From contig OY759215.1 of the NCBI GenBank assembly GCA_963662175.1, positions 31,746,066 to 31,810,065 on the forward strand: 64,000 nt of DNA, given 5' to 3'. Position numbers and translations under genes: made by a program. This document shows, piece by piece, positions 1 through 10,200 of the stretch. Position 1 is the stretch's first letter. Each line of letters starts with the position of its first letter. The stretch is from Aradus depressus. Its lineage: Eukaryota; Arthropoda; Insecta; Hemiptera; Aradidae. The notes beneath the pieces were generated by a model, which was not told where the DNA came from, searched no databases, and worked only from the letters and a program-made list of their open reading frames with translations.

Positions 1-451
1 GTCTGAAGAGAGGCTGACTAAGAACAGCGAGTAATCTGGCAAGAAGTAATCTACCGAGAACAGCCGCCCTGGTCAGGGTCGGCCAGAGTCCATTATGTCC
101 ATAACACGGGAATCAATAGAGAGAACAGTGAAACAGGTAATGAATACAGGTGGCGCAACCTGTCTCATGGTCCCTTTCAGAAAGTGAACTTGGGAAATTT
201 TCTGGAGGAATCCTTCACATGATACGACCTTTAGATCCCAAATGTGAAAAAAAAAATTCTGTCTGTATGTCTGTGAACACGATAACTCCCGATAGAATCG
301 ACATGGAATATTAAGTGTCCAGAACCCTCTAACGACAACACCCACTGTTTTTCAGCCCAACATTGTATAGTTGAGTAGGGGCTTCTGAGTCCTGATACTA
401 ACAAGGAGAGATAGGATACGATGTCGGGGTCACGGATTTTGATCAAACTTT
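1..451. other. No gene; dispersed-repeat fragment at 232-330
   Basis: I see no supportable gene here. Around 270-300 lies GTGAACACGATAACTCCC, a phrase that recurs at about 49974-49992 with similar flanks, so the stretch is a fragment of a dispersed family. Short ORFs on the minus strand are not convincing. Confidence 0.5.
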
Positions 452-460
452 TTCTGCAAG

Positions 461-1276
461 TTTTTTTTTTTATTTTATTTATTGACAACAGCTCAATTAC
501 GAACTATACTGTCTTGTGAAAACAACAAGATATTAACAATAAAATTATAAGTAGAGTAATGAATTATAAAAAAAAAAAAAAAAATTACAGATTCTAAATA
601 AATTAAATTACCTACTATGTCTTTAAGAAAGTCTATTCGTTTTTTATATTTATCTTTGACGGGGTTGTTCAGCCGAACTTGCAGGGTGTCGTCCGGTTGA
701 GATCTGGATACTTTCGTCTAGTCTCCTCGTACTTCAGACACTTCAGTATCACTTGGTCCATATCCTCTGTGCTGCCGCACCGGTCGCACTGAGAACTATT
801 ACTCACCTTGATGACGTGTAGGTTTCTGTTGACACGCCCGTGGTTCGTCCGAAGCCTGCTCAACTGAACTACCTCCCGACGACGCAAGCCCATGTCCTGG
901 AACCATGGTTTTAGATCTACCGTATTTTGTACAGCATAGTGCTCTCTTCCTTTTGACGTAGATTCTTCAACGTATGCTTGTTGCCAGTTCTGCATAACAA
1001 TCTTTCTTAAACAGCGTCTTGCATCTCGTGGAGGTAGCTGTATTTGAGCATGCTCACCGACATCTGTTGCAGCTTCTTTGGCAGCGGAGTCTGCCAGTTC
1101 GTTGCCCTGGAGGCCTACGTGTCCGGGGATCCACTGAAGCACAATCTTATGCGTTGTTTTGTTTGTTTAAATCTATCAACTACTTGGCATAGAATGTGAT
1201 CGGTGAGACCCCTGGCCCGGTGGAAGTTGTTTAAGCTGAGGATGGCGGACTTTGAGTCCGTTAAAATAACAACAAG
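461..1276 (-). mobile_element. 5'-truncated non-LTR retrotransposon with target-site duplication
   Basis: On the minus strand the element begins inside an RNase H domain at 1276 and ends in an AATAAA-rich run followed by a poly(A) tail at about 461-471. It is bounded by a direct repeat, TTCTGCAAG, at 452-460 and 1277-1285. Removing 461-1276 plus one repeat copy rejoins a continuous flank. Tail, 5' truncation and a duplicated target together are what target-primed reverse transcription leaves. The protein content (RNase H, then a terminal zinc-finger-like segment) fits the I/R1/Jockey group. The copy is dead on arrival because it lacks the endonuclease and reverse transcriptase. Confidence 0.85.
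669..1276 (-). pseudogene. RNase H and C-terminal region of a non-LTR ORF2 (fragment)
   Basis: The open part at 669-1142 starts LQWIPGHVGLQGNELADSAA, the C-terminal RNase H signature of I-clade-like non-LTR elements, including the conserved ADxxAK. It continues to a terminal C-x2-C-x7-Q-x4-C segment. In this family the third ligand is normally H, so that residue appears lost. Upstream on the same strand (about 1143-1276) another frame reads LTDSKSAI, the earlier RNase H motif with a catalytic Asp. A one-base frameshift near 1143-1160 therefore breaks the domain. No reverse transcriptase remains. Confident as a retroelement fragment; the exact clade is less certain. Confidence 0.85.
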
Positions 1277-1454
1277 TTCTGCAAGTTCTAGGTCAAAAAT
1301 AAGAAGACATGTGTCTCACCGTTCGTTCATATGGGCCTTGGTTTGGTCGCAAAAAATGTTTAAAAATTTCATTTTGGCCATTTTTTGTAATTTTTTTTTC
1401 TCGGCGTGTGTTTTACCGAATGAAGAGATCTCTTCATCATGTTTTTTGCTTTTT

Positions 1455-1870
1455 TCCCCAGATTTCAGAAAAACCTTCTGATCCCCCCTTCCCTTTGGCC
1501 GATTTCACTGAAAATGATAGCTGTCGATCTTATGGGATTTAGGATTTACATTTGTAATTTCGCGTCAATACATTTATTACAACGGCAGTTATTAGAGTAG
1601 CCCCCCCCCCCCCCCCCCCAAGCCCCGCCCCCTCTTTCCTTTGGCCGATTTGGCTGAAAATGATAGCTGTCGATCTCAAGGAGTTCTGGGCATATATATA
1701 AAACAATGTCGATTTATTCGTTCCATCGGAAGTTATGGTGTAAAAGAAATTTGTTTTCCAATTTTGGAATCATGGTGTTGGAAAACGCAAAAATTCAGTG
1801 AAACCACTACTTCGAATTTCCGATCGATTACGTAACATTCCCTATACTTCGTGTAGCTCTGGCAAAGTGA
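1455..1870. repeat. Fragments of a dispersed repeat family (DR1), two internal copies
   Basis: The phrase TTTGGCCGATTT..TGAAAATGATAGCTGTCGATC occurs twice, at about 1495-1530 and 1638-1676, on either side of a C homopolymer. The end of the stretch carries the DR1 phrase for the element's other side: AATTTC, CGATTACGTAAC, then CCCTATACTTCGT. The same phrases recur across the window, for example near 27.6, 29.5, 30.15, 32.05, 43.4 and 48.8 kb. No coding capacity was recognised, and the class of element is unknown. Confidence 0.6.
1601..1619. repeat. C homopolymer, 19 nt
   Basis: Nineteen consecutive C bases lie within a DR1 fragment. It is one of five long G/C runs in an otherwise AT-rich window. 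Confidence 0.95.
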
Positions 1871-1872
1871 AA

Positions 1873-1983
1873 TTTAACTACGAGGTCATATCGCCTACTA
1901 CCAGAGCGCGCTTTTATCACTGGTGGATTTGATACCGACGAACTAAAGTCCAACATTTTGCCTACCCTAAATTTTTATTCACC
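1873..1983 (-). mobile_element. SINE-A, 3' part only
   Basis: It matches the distal body of SINE-A on the minus strand, including the complement of GTAGTTAAA, GTAGTAGGCGATATGAC and the TTTAGGGTAGGCAAAAT segment, with several differences. The tRNA-like head is absent. Confidence 0.8.
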
Positions 1984-3116
1984 ATCGATCAGCTGTGAAG
2001 ACAGTCAGTGAGTGGTTGTTTTGGTCTGTGATGATGTCAGGCCACTTCAACAGATTCGTTAAATTACCCTGTAATATACCCAGCCCATTACAGTAAATGG
2101 TTTCAAAATACCGTACGTCTACTATACAAATTGAGTGTAGCGAATAGTTCATTGCGGCTGTAAAATTTCTTTTTTCGATAATGTGAATTATACTTCCAAA
2201 TGTGGTAAGATGATGATGACATAGTGCTAATTCTGTGGGGGGGGGGGGGGGGGGGGACTCGAAATCATCATGAAAGAAGGAAACAATTATTTGATAGCTA
2301 ACGGAAATAGTAATGAGTAAGGTCTGGAGCAGGGATGGGCAACCTGGGCAACCTTTACTAGGAGGGCATATTTAAGAAATGCGGGAGTTAATAATTAAAA
2401 GCGGAGAGATATTTAAGGCTGTGTCCCCGCTGCCAGCACCGGCGCATTACGTACTTCTTTACTTTCCTATTATATACATTATATTTTTAAAATATCGTAA
2501 AAAAAAATTAAAAATAATGTTTTATTTCATATGTTTGTTCAGTCTGTAAGTATTATATTTTTTACTTTATATTGAATTATTGAAAACATCATTGATTTAT
2601 GATTTGGAAGGATAATTCCGGTGATTTACCGACGAATTTTTCCTATGATTAATTTGTGGATTCCAATGATCGGAAAAAATAAAATTCCGGTGAAAACTCA
2701 ACTTCGAATTTCTGATCACTTCTTCTCATAGACAACCTATAGGTGGGGAAGGATTAACTCAGATTTAAAGGGATTAAGATAAGTAGGTTCAATGCAGGGG
2801 CGGAGCTACCGCGCTATAGCAGTTGTAGCAATGATACAGGGAACTAGAGGTCCCCAACATTTGTAAGCAAAAAATTACAAAATGTTATCCATAGTCATAT
2901 TGATAAAAGCCAAACCTATATTTCTAAATTAAAACTTATTAAAAATTATCTTAGAATTTTTATAGGACAAGAACGGCTATCGGACTTATCAATACTGTCC
3001 ATAGAAAAAGAAGAACTTGAGAAACTATGGATGATATAATAAATTTTTTTAAATTATATTTGCAACATATGTGCAATATATACATATTTAGCAAACATGT
3101 GGTCAAAAAGAAAAAT
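1984..3116. other. No gene seen; AT-rich with DR1 fragment and G homopolymer
   Basis: No convincing reading frame. Around 2618-2745 there is a DR1 piece (GGTGATTTACCGACGA, then GTGAAAACTCAACTTCGAAT). The remainder is low-complexity AT-rich sequence. Confidence 0.5.
2237..2256. repeat. G homopolymer, 20 nt
   Basis: Twenty consecutive G bases in AT-rich surroundings; a potential slippage or G-quadruplex site. Confidence 0.95.
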
Positions 3117-3806
3117 ATAACGTCACGATTGTCAGAGAGAAGATCGAGAATTGTCAGGATGGGAATGAGAGGAAAGGTCTTGTGCGAGAGGATTTGAATG
3201 GGAAGAAAGGTTTCTGTGGAATGATTTGAATCGGGATTTGATTAATTCATTGACAGTGGGAATATTGAGATCTCTGTGTAGGACTTTATTGGTGACGTAG
3301 AAAGGAGCGTTGACAGTTTGTCGGAGGAGTGGACTGGAATGCTTGGATACGATTGATGTTGGATTGTTTAGCTGTACCCCAAAGTTCGAGTCCGTAAGTC
3401 CACATTGGACGCATAATGGTCTTGTAAATCGTAAGTTTGTTAGTTGTCAGTTTTGATTTTGGTCCAAGTAGTCGACGTAACAGTCGGTATCTTCCATTTA
3501 TTTCTTGTCGTGTATGTGGGTTCCACTGTCTAGGTAAAAACTAAGATAGCGAACTTCATTTGAAGAAGGAATCAGGATGTTGTTAATGATGACAGGATTG
3601 ACGGCGTAGTGTAAATATGATTTGAACACAATTTTGCTTTATTTAATTTAACTCTCCAGAGGTTGCACCACCTCTATTTCAGTGAGGTGCTCCTGAAGGA
3701 TGAGTGATGCTACATCAGGATTGCTATGTCGTCAGCGTAAGAGAACTTGGAAGGACAGCTAGCGCTACAGACGTGATACCATTAATGTCTACCTACTCGA
3801 CATGCT
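3117..3806 (-). pseudogene. Decayed Jockey-type reverse transcriptase (C-terminal half)
   Basis: Reading the minus strand, 3728-3739 encodes YADD in the context FSYADDIAILM. This is the catalytic motif C of reverse transcriptase. About 290 bases further on, at about 3375-3440, the frame reads TIYKTIMRPMWTYGLELWGT followed by AKQSNINRIQAFQS, the thumb-region signature of Jockey-clade ORF2. Between and beyond these are stops (directly after the YADD block, for example) and frameshifts, so no full frame survives. The order of motifs agrees with one ORF2 fragment on the minus strand. The fragment's outer edges are approximate. Confidence 0.85.
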
Positions 3807-3841
3807 CAAGGAGAAATGAACTAGTTTTCATATTTATTTAC

Positions 3842-3861
3842 TTTTTTTTTTTTTTTTTTTT
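3842..3861. repeat. T homopolymer, 20 nt
   Basis: Twenty T bases, possibly the poly(A) tail of a minus-strand retrocopy whose body I could not define. Confidence 0.9.
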
Positions 3862-4149
3862 AAGAGATTACGAGCTACAATTTCTCTTCAAGAAGGTGCT
3901 CTGAAGGCAACAAAACTATGATTTGAATGTATGTCTTTGTTGCGTCAGATTTGTTTTGCTCTCCTGGTTGGAGATCTTTCAACATCACACTGTAAACACG
4001 AACTGGATAAAGGCGGAACCAGTGACTACCATGAGGTATAAACTTCAGGTCCCCGAAGCCAACGGGGTCCAGCTTACGGTGCACAGTCGTTTTACATGCC
4101 TATTTCACTGTATAAAGTTAATTTCTCTCTATTAGTCGAAATAATCAGT

Positions 4150-4672
4150 GAGTCCCTACAAGCCATTTTGATACATATTTTCCCTCTATAACTCGAAAAA
4201 ATAAATTGGACCTCTGTATCTCGAACATAGCAATGTTTTATTTTACAACCTTTACAACTCGATTATTTGAAATTTATTACCTCTATAGCTCGAAGAAAAA
4301 TAAGTTACTGACTTAAAGAATTTGCCGACAATGTACACCATTGTTTCTTAGAAAACAATTTAGGAGTATACAATAAATAGGATTACCAATTATCTAAAGC
4401 AAAAAAAAATTACTGACTTTTTTTAATACCTACATATTCTACGTATTTTTTATTTTAAGGATGTTTTGAAATAATGTTGATTTATAATAAATATAAATAT
4501 GTTTGTTACCTCTGTAACTTGAATTTTTGTTTATTTCACCTCTCTATGTCAAAATTAGTTAGAATGAATCTTAACCTCTACAAGTCTAATCAAAATCCGC
4601 CTAAGTCGAACTCTATAACTCGAATTTTTGGCATCTCCCTTGATGTTCGATTTATAGAGGTTCTACTGTATA
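4150..4672. mobile_element. pogo/Tigger-like DNA transposon remnant
   Basis: The right edge ends TATAGAGGTTCTACTG followed by TA. Its complement CAGTAGAACCTCTATA resembles pogo/Tigger terminal repeats, which start CAGT.GAACCTC and sit at TA targets. Variants of the phrase ACCTCTATAACTCGAA recur within the segment at about 4192, 4211, 4251, 4280, 4508 and 4605. No transposase frame is present, and the left terminus could not be fixed. Confidence 0.5.
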
Positions 4673-4679
4673 AGAATTT

Positions 4680-4800
4680 AGGTGCCCCTATGTAAGTCAA
4701 CTATTGAATATTAGCGGAACTGGTTGACTGGAGGGGGAGCGAAAAGTTAATTATTTCGTTCTGGGGAAGTACATTGCCGGTGATTCATCGATGACTTTTT
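4680..4800 (+). repeat. DR1 fragment, partner of 5295-5415
   Basis: It shares with 5295-5415 the sequence TATGTAAGTCAACTATTGA, then AGCGAAAAG.TAATTATTTCG, then CTGGGG and GGTGATTCA. The two copies flank the SINE-A at 4867-5208. Confidence 0.75.
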
Positions 4801-4866
4801 TATTTTTCTTCTTGTACTTTGTACTATGTCATATAGTCCTTATTTCTTATATATACTGTGTATTGA

Positions 4867-5208
4867 GGGCGCCAGTAGCTCAGTGGTATGCATGCTTGCC
4901 TTCTGAGCTCAAGAAAGCGGTTTCGTACCCCGTCCGAGAGGCCCTTAGTTTATTTTATCTGGGAGGTAAAATAAACTCAAGCACGCCATCCTTCGGATGG
5001 GACGTTAAGCGATGGTCCTGTACGATGTCAGGTACTCGTTAAAGACCCCTGCCCTAGGTGAATAAAAAATTTAGGGTAGGCAAAATTTAGGACTCCCACA
5101 GTAGAGTCGGGCTCATGTCCACCAGAGTGACGAAAGAGCGCTCTGGTAGTAGACGATATGACCTCGTAGTTAAAGCCCGGGCATGAGTCATAAAACCTAA
5201 CCTAACCT
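4867..5208 (+). mobile_element. SINE-A, full-length copy with CCTAA-type tail
   Basis: The head GGGCGCCAGTAGCTCAGTGG contains a pol III A box (TAGCTCAGTGG). About 50 nt later a B-box-like GGTTTCGTACCCC follows; other copies have GGTTCGAAACC. The tRNA-unrelated body runs to GCCCGGGCATGAGTCATAAA and the tail is (ACCTA)n. Imperfect 11-bp flanking repeats TACTGTGTATT (4854-4864) and TACTATGTATT (5210-5220) look like a target-site duplication. Length is about 342 bp. It is presumably mobilised in trans by a LINE. Confidence 0.9.
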
Positions 5209-5294
5209 GTACTATGTATTCTATTATATACTTTTTTTTTATTTTTTAAAATTCTTACTATACTATATTCTTTTTATTTTAGTAGAGACAACTC

Positions 5295-5415
5295 AAGTTG
5301 CCTCTATGTAAGTCAACTATTGAGTATTAGCGCAAATTATCGACTGGAGAGGGAGCGAAAAGGTAATTATTTCGCTCTGGGGCACAGTGGCGGTGATTCA
5401 CCGACAACTTTTTTT
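5295..5415 (+). repeat. DR1 fragment, second copy
   Basis: Near-duplicate of 4680-4800, ending GGTGATTCACCGACAACTTT. See that entry for the shared phrases. Confidence 0.75.
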
Positions 5416-5819
5416 CTTTATTCAACAGAACTGCGACTTGCTTCAACATAGTGATTATATACGTTATTGGTCAGCAGTTAACGTTAGTATCCAATTATGA
5501 ACGTTGTCATCGACGTATACATATGTAGAAACTGATAAGAATGGCCTGATCAATATGTTGAACTGATCTGACCAAAGACTTGCGCCACTCGGATGTTAAT
5601 GAATCGTGTGTTGTGCCCACTCATTCACAGATCAGATACCGCGGGTAGGTCACGAGTCAATTTCATTCACACCTATACTTGTCTGATTTTCATTATAAAT
5701 TAGTATTTTTTTTGTATTATTTGCATACGGATCAAGGGGCTTAACTCGTTATCTGTGACGAGTATGGAATCGAACGGAGGAAATATTTATTATTTTTTTT
5801 TTTTTTTAATAAATTCAGT

Positions 5820-6480
5820 TTTTACTTTCTTATTTCTAATGTAATAAGAAAGTATTGCAATCCTGTGAAAATCCGAGAGCGAGGTTTCAAGATTCCCTGA
5901 ATAGGTTTTAACCATTTTCGCCATGATGTCTCTGTTTGTGTTTGTGTGTGATGAAAAATTGTTAGCGCTCTTACGCAGAAACGATTGCAGCTATGAACTT
6001 AAAATTTGGAGAAGTCAAAAGTGTTAACTTAGACCTGATTAGATTTTAACTGAAATCGGACTATAATTGAAACCACTTTACTTCAGGGCTTAAGTACATC
6101 TTCCAAGATACAACTTATATTTAATAAAATTGACAATAACTAACTAATAGTGCAGAATATTGACAATTCTTTTGCATAAAGTTGCTTAAAATAATAATAA
6201 GTAGAAATACAATTTTTTTTCTACAAAAAAATCCAATGATTACTTGTTATATAAAAATACGATTTTTCGAAAACGGGTTTTGATATACATGCAGAAACCC
6301 GTCCTGAAATGTCGTTTTAAAACATATTTTTAGACAATTTTTCGACTTACCTGAAAATTGTTAGCCCTATCGAAAAATTGATTCATACCAATAATGTTCC
6401 TTACTAAATGTCTAGTCGTTAATGTGTCCTCATATTTGAGATAGGACGAAAGTTCTAGCGCCTCAAAGTAATGTTTAACT
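5820..6480 (+). repeat. RptB dispersed repeat, single arm
   Basis: It starts TTTACTTTCTTATT, passes through CCGAGAGCGAGGTTTCAAG, ACCATTTTCGCCATGATGTC and GCAGCTATGAACTT, and ends with AACGGGTTTTGATATACATG and TCCTGAAATGTCGTTTTAAA. Related sequence occurs at 20.70-20.85, 24.24-24.42, 52.27-54.09 (two inverted arms) and 55.97-56.58 kb. No coding capacity recognised. Confidence 0.75.
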
Positions 6481-6489
6481 TATATCGAG

Positions 6490-6621
6490 TAGGGGTCTTT
6501 AACGTGTACCTGACATCGAACAGGCTCGGAACCATCGCTTAACTTCACATCCGAAGGACGGCATGCTCAAGGTTTTTTCACTTCTTTGATAAAAAATCTA
6601 AGGGCCTTCGGCCGGGTTTAG
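6490..6621 (-). mobile_element. SINE-A, central fragment
   Basis: Minus-strand match to the SINE-A middle: GTACCTGACATCG, ACCATCGCTTAAC, CATCCGAAGGACGGC, then GGGCCTTCGGCCGGGTTT at the B-box end. The tail is missing. Confidence 0.8.
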
Positions 6622-6865
6622 TAAATGGTATAAAAAAACCTTAAAACACCAAGTTTCGAAATGTCAGGCGAGTTTCATTTTTATAGCATTACTTTTTGAA
6701 ATTTCATTTTCTTAAATCATGCCAAACATTATTCAATAAAATGGGGTCATGTTTTACGGTTAATAGAAAATAATGCAATTGCAATGAGTTGACAAAATGT
6801 AGTGCACTCGTAATGAATTTTTTGGAAAGTCATTGTGGGATGGAGATTACAGCCAATTCGATTAT

Positions 6866-7210
6866 AGGTTAGGTTAGGTTTTATGACTCATGCCCGGGCT
6901 TTAACTACGAGGTCATATCGCCTACTACCAGAGCGCTCTTTCGTCACTCTGGTGGACATGAGCCCGACTCTACTGTGGGAGTCCTAAATTTTGCCTACCC
7001 TAAATTTTTATTCATCTAGGGTAGGGGTCTTTAACGAGTACCTGACATCGTACCGGCTCGGGACCATCGCTTAACGTCCCATCCGATGGACGGCGTGCTT
7101 AAGTTTATTTTACCTCTCAGATAAACTAAACTAAGGGCCTCGGTCGGGCTACGAACCCACGTTCTTGAGCTCAGAATGCAAGCACGCATACCACTGAGCT
7201 ACCGGCGCCC
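6866..7210 (-). mobile_element. SINE-A, full-length copy
   Basis: It runs on the minus strand from GGGCGCCGGTAGCTCAGTGG (complement at 7210) to a tail of (ACCTA)n at 6866-6878, about 345 bp. The A box is intact; the B box reads GTTCGTAGCCC. Its head half is included in the tandem duplication at 7019-7706. Confidence 0.9.
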
Positions 7211-7706
7211 TCTAACTCAGGGGAGTGTTGTCACGGGTAGTGAGAGCGTTGATAGGAAACTAGGCTTCACTGTGCTTCTGTGCTATTTTGATTGCCTGAG
7301 CCATTTCATAAGTTTCCTGCAGACTTATGGTGCGGCGTTGCTGGTGCCGGGATCGGATTCGAGGGTAGGGGTCTTTAACGAGTACCTGACATCGTACCGG
7401 CTCGGGACCATCGCTTAACGTCCCATCCGAAGGACGGCGTGCTTAAGTTTATTTTACCTCTCAGATAAACTAAACTAAGGGCCTCGGTCGGGTTTCGAAC
7501 CCACGTTCTTGAGCTCAGAATGCAAGCACGCATACCACTGAGCTACCGGCGCCCTCTAACTCAGGGGAGTGTTGTCACGGGTAGTGAGAGCGTTGATAGG
7601 AAACTAGACTTCACTGTGCTTCTGTGCTATTTTGATTGCCTGAGCCATTTCAAAAGTTTCCTGTAGACTTATGGAGCGGTGTTGCTGGTGCCGGGATCGG
7701 ATTCGA
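7019..7706. repeat. 344-bp tandem duplication (2 copies)
   Basis: Copy 1 is 7019-7362 and copy 2 is 7363-7706, nearly identical. Each contains the 5' two-thirds of a minus-strand SINE-A plus about 150 bp of single-copy-looking flank (AACTCAGGGGAGTGTTGTCA to GGATCGGATTCGAG). The second SINE head (about 7363-7554) therefore arose by local duplication, not insertion. Confidence 0.9.
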
Positions 7707-7784
7707 GGCGATCCAGTTTCAGGAGCTTCTCAATCTCCACTTTTATTTAATGATCAACAATATTTAAAATTATTCAATTTTGTG

Positions 7785-8276
7785 CAGATTCTTGTTGAAT
7801 AAAATGTCAAAGAAGTGGAGAGAAAATACTATAAATAGAAGTCTTTAATCAACAAGAATAAAGTTACAGATTCTTGTTGAATAAAATGTCAAAGAAGTGG
7901 AGAGAAAATACTATAAATAGAAGTCTTTAATCAACAATAATAAAGTTACAGATTCTTGTTGAATAAAATGTCAAAGAAGTGGAGAGAAAATACTATAAAT
8001 AGAAGTCTTTAATCAACAATAATAAAGTTACAGATTCTTGTTGAATAAAATGTCAAAGAAGTGGAGAGAAAATACTATAAATAGAAGTCTTTAATCAACA
8101 AGAATAAAGTTACAGATTCTTGTTGAATAAAATGTCAAAGAAGTGGAGAGAAAATACTATAAATAGAAGTCTTTAATCAACAAGAATAAAGTTACAGATT
8201 CTTGTTGAATAAAATGTCAAAGAAGTGGAGAGAAAATACTATAAATAGAAGTCTTTAATCAACAAGAATAAAGTTA
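7785..8276. repeat. 82-bp minisatellite, 6 units
   Basis: CAGATTCTTGTTGAATAAAA begins at 7785, 7867, 7949, 8031, 8113 and 8195, an exact 82-bp period. Units are almost identical; the main variant is TCAACAAGAA versus TCAACAATAA at the unit end. Each unit starts TTCTTGTTGA and ends TCAACAAGAA, so it can fold on itself. Confidence 0.95.
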
Positions 8277-8319
8277 CAGATCTTTCGGAACATTTGAGGA
8301 CTAAATATTATATGAAAAT

Positions 8320-8341
8320 TATAGTTATATATATATATAAT

Positions 8342-8372
<31 letters not shown>

Positions 8373-8374
8373 AT

Positions 8375-8417
<43 letters not shown>

Positions 8418-8420
8418 TAT
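8320..8420. repeat. (TA)n-rich microsatellite
   Basis: Almost pure alternating TA with two interspersed AATTATATATAATA blocks. Confidence 0.95.
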
Positions 8421-9613
8421 AAGTTAACCTTCTTCCCCTTCTTGAGAGAGTGTGTATGTGTGAATTTAATTAGTAAATAAAAATTAAAAATAGGAAAACT
8501 TATTAAAATCGAAAATTATTAAATCGCGACTTTAAATTAAAAATGCCTGGATAGCTGGGTACACTCCTCACGGGAAGAACGGTTACAAGTTCCTAATGTG
8601 TAGTTGTCACCAGTAATCAATGATAATTAATTACTATTGCCAACTAGAAGAAGCATGAGTGGGGGGGAAATGGAATGAATCAAACTTAGAACTGTAACAT
8701 ATTTATTTTAATAAGAACAATAATATTTACAAAAAAACAAAACAATTTAATATATAATTTGGCCGTATGTTTGAAGGACTTAATTATAATGTAACTACGA
8801 GGTACCTCGATAATGATATCCCTCCTGGCGATGACGGTGTGATCATCCTTATCTGGACAGCCCGCAGAAATATTTTAAAGTCATTGAAGATCTGTCTGGT
8901 TTCGAGGCTACATTAAAAGTTACATTTTTCACTGGCTTTACACCGTCCGAAATACACTATAATTCACTGACTAGTTCGAGTGGCCTGAACGGCCCAAGCA
9001 TGAAGAAGGAGTTGATTTACTCACATATTTAAAACTCAACTGTAATATATAAAAGAAAGATATAACTGACGAGAACTGAGCTCACAGCAGGGTGGCTTCG
9101 TTAGTTTCATCGTGGTGGGGGACGGATCCCGAAATCTCATTGGCTGTTTGTTCCCGCCAAATTTACTTCCAGCCAATCACCTATCACCGGCTCTTCTGAG
9201 AACAGCAGGTGTACTAGCCCGCCCTGCCGTTCATGCAACACCGGATGCAAACAATTATCTTGCTTCCTTCCTTTCCTCTATATCCTTTGTCCCTTGTTTT
9301 CGCTCCTATCGATCGCGATTCACTTGCAGGCATCGATAGTTCCGAGCATTAATCTTCTTAATAAAATCCTCTTTGAATCAGCTCCAAGTGGCCTCGATTC
9401 GCTCGTAGTGTCACTCGTCCTTGCTGTATAATAATAATAATAATAATTGTCTATAGGGTAGACATGCTACAATATATATATAATACATATGAATAAACTG
9501 AGTATATCGACAAACATTCAACAATGAATGATAAGTTTTGTTATCAAGGTTACACAATTGAACTTGTCCCGGGCTATTCTAGTTCAACAATGAAAAATGA
9601 AATTATTACTGAG
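8421..9613. other. No gene recognised; (AAT)n microsatellite at 9427-9449
   Basis: The part at 9100-9420 is less AT-rich and contains AATAAAATCC, a possible poly(A) signal. I considered a solitary LTR but found no matching termini. The plus-strand ORF at 9112-9339 (75 codons) has no recognisable domain. Confidence 0.4.
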
Positions 9614-9897
9614 GTGAGCCGGTAGCTGAAAAAGCAGACTAGCCTACTGAGCTCAAAATTGCTGACTCGAAAGCCGCCCATTCACGCCGACCTTCGGATG
9701 GGACATTAAGCGATGGTCCCGAGTCTGTACGATGTCAGGTACTCCTTAAAGACCCATTCGCTAGGTGACTAATAATTTAGGGTAGGAAAAATTTAGAACT
9801 ATTATAGTAGAGTCCGGCTCATGTGACAAAAGAGCGTTCTGGTAGTAGGCGATATGACAAAATTATATTTTGTTAAAGTCCGGGCATATGTCAAAAT
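9614..9897 (+). mobile_element. SINE-A, diverged copy
   Basis: The head is weak (GAGCCGGTAGCTGAAAAAGC, damaged A box). The body is clear: CCTTCGGATGGGACATTAAG, TGTACGATGTCAGGTACTC, TTCTGGTAGTAGGCGATATG and GTCCGGGCAT. The tail is lost. Confidence 0.8.
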
Positions 9898-10200
9898 TAC
9901 TAATTAGTCAACAATTTGATTTTTTAATTTTGACAAATGTTTTATATTTTAAAATGTAAAATTGTTTGTTCTCTTTCTAAGAGATCCATATCCTAGCAAC
10001 ATACATGATGATTAATTCATTTCTCCAAATTAATTTAATTTAGTCTGATCTCAGCTTTTAGAGAGTTAACATGATTTGTTTTTTTCTTGAAGATGCTCCG
10101 TCTGTGGTAAGTCATATTTTATAAATGATAGTAGTAATATATACAGTATACTTTATTTTAAAAGAAGTGCCCTTTTATGTACAATATGCCTGAATCTTCT

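Noticed and set aside
7785..8276. CRISPR-like array
   Set aside because: The whole 82-bp unit is repeated with no variable spacers, and the genome is eukaryotic.
8690..9430. Solo LTR
   Set aside because: A poly(A)-like signal and a composition change are present, but no TG...CA termini with flanking duplication could be found.
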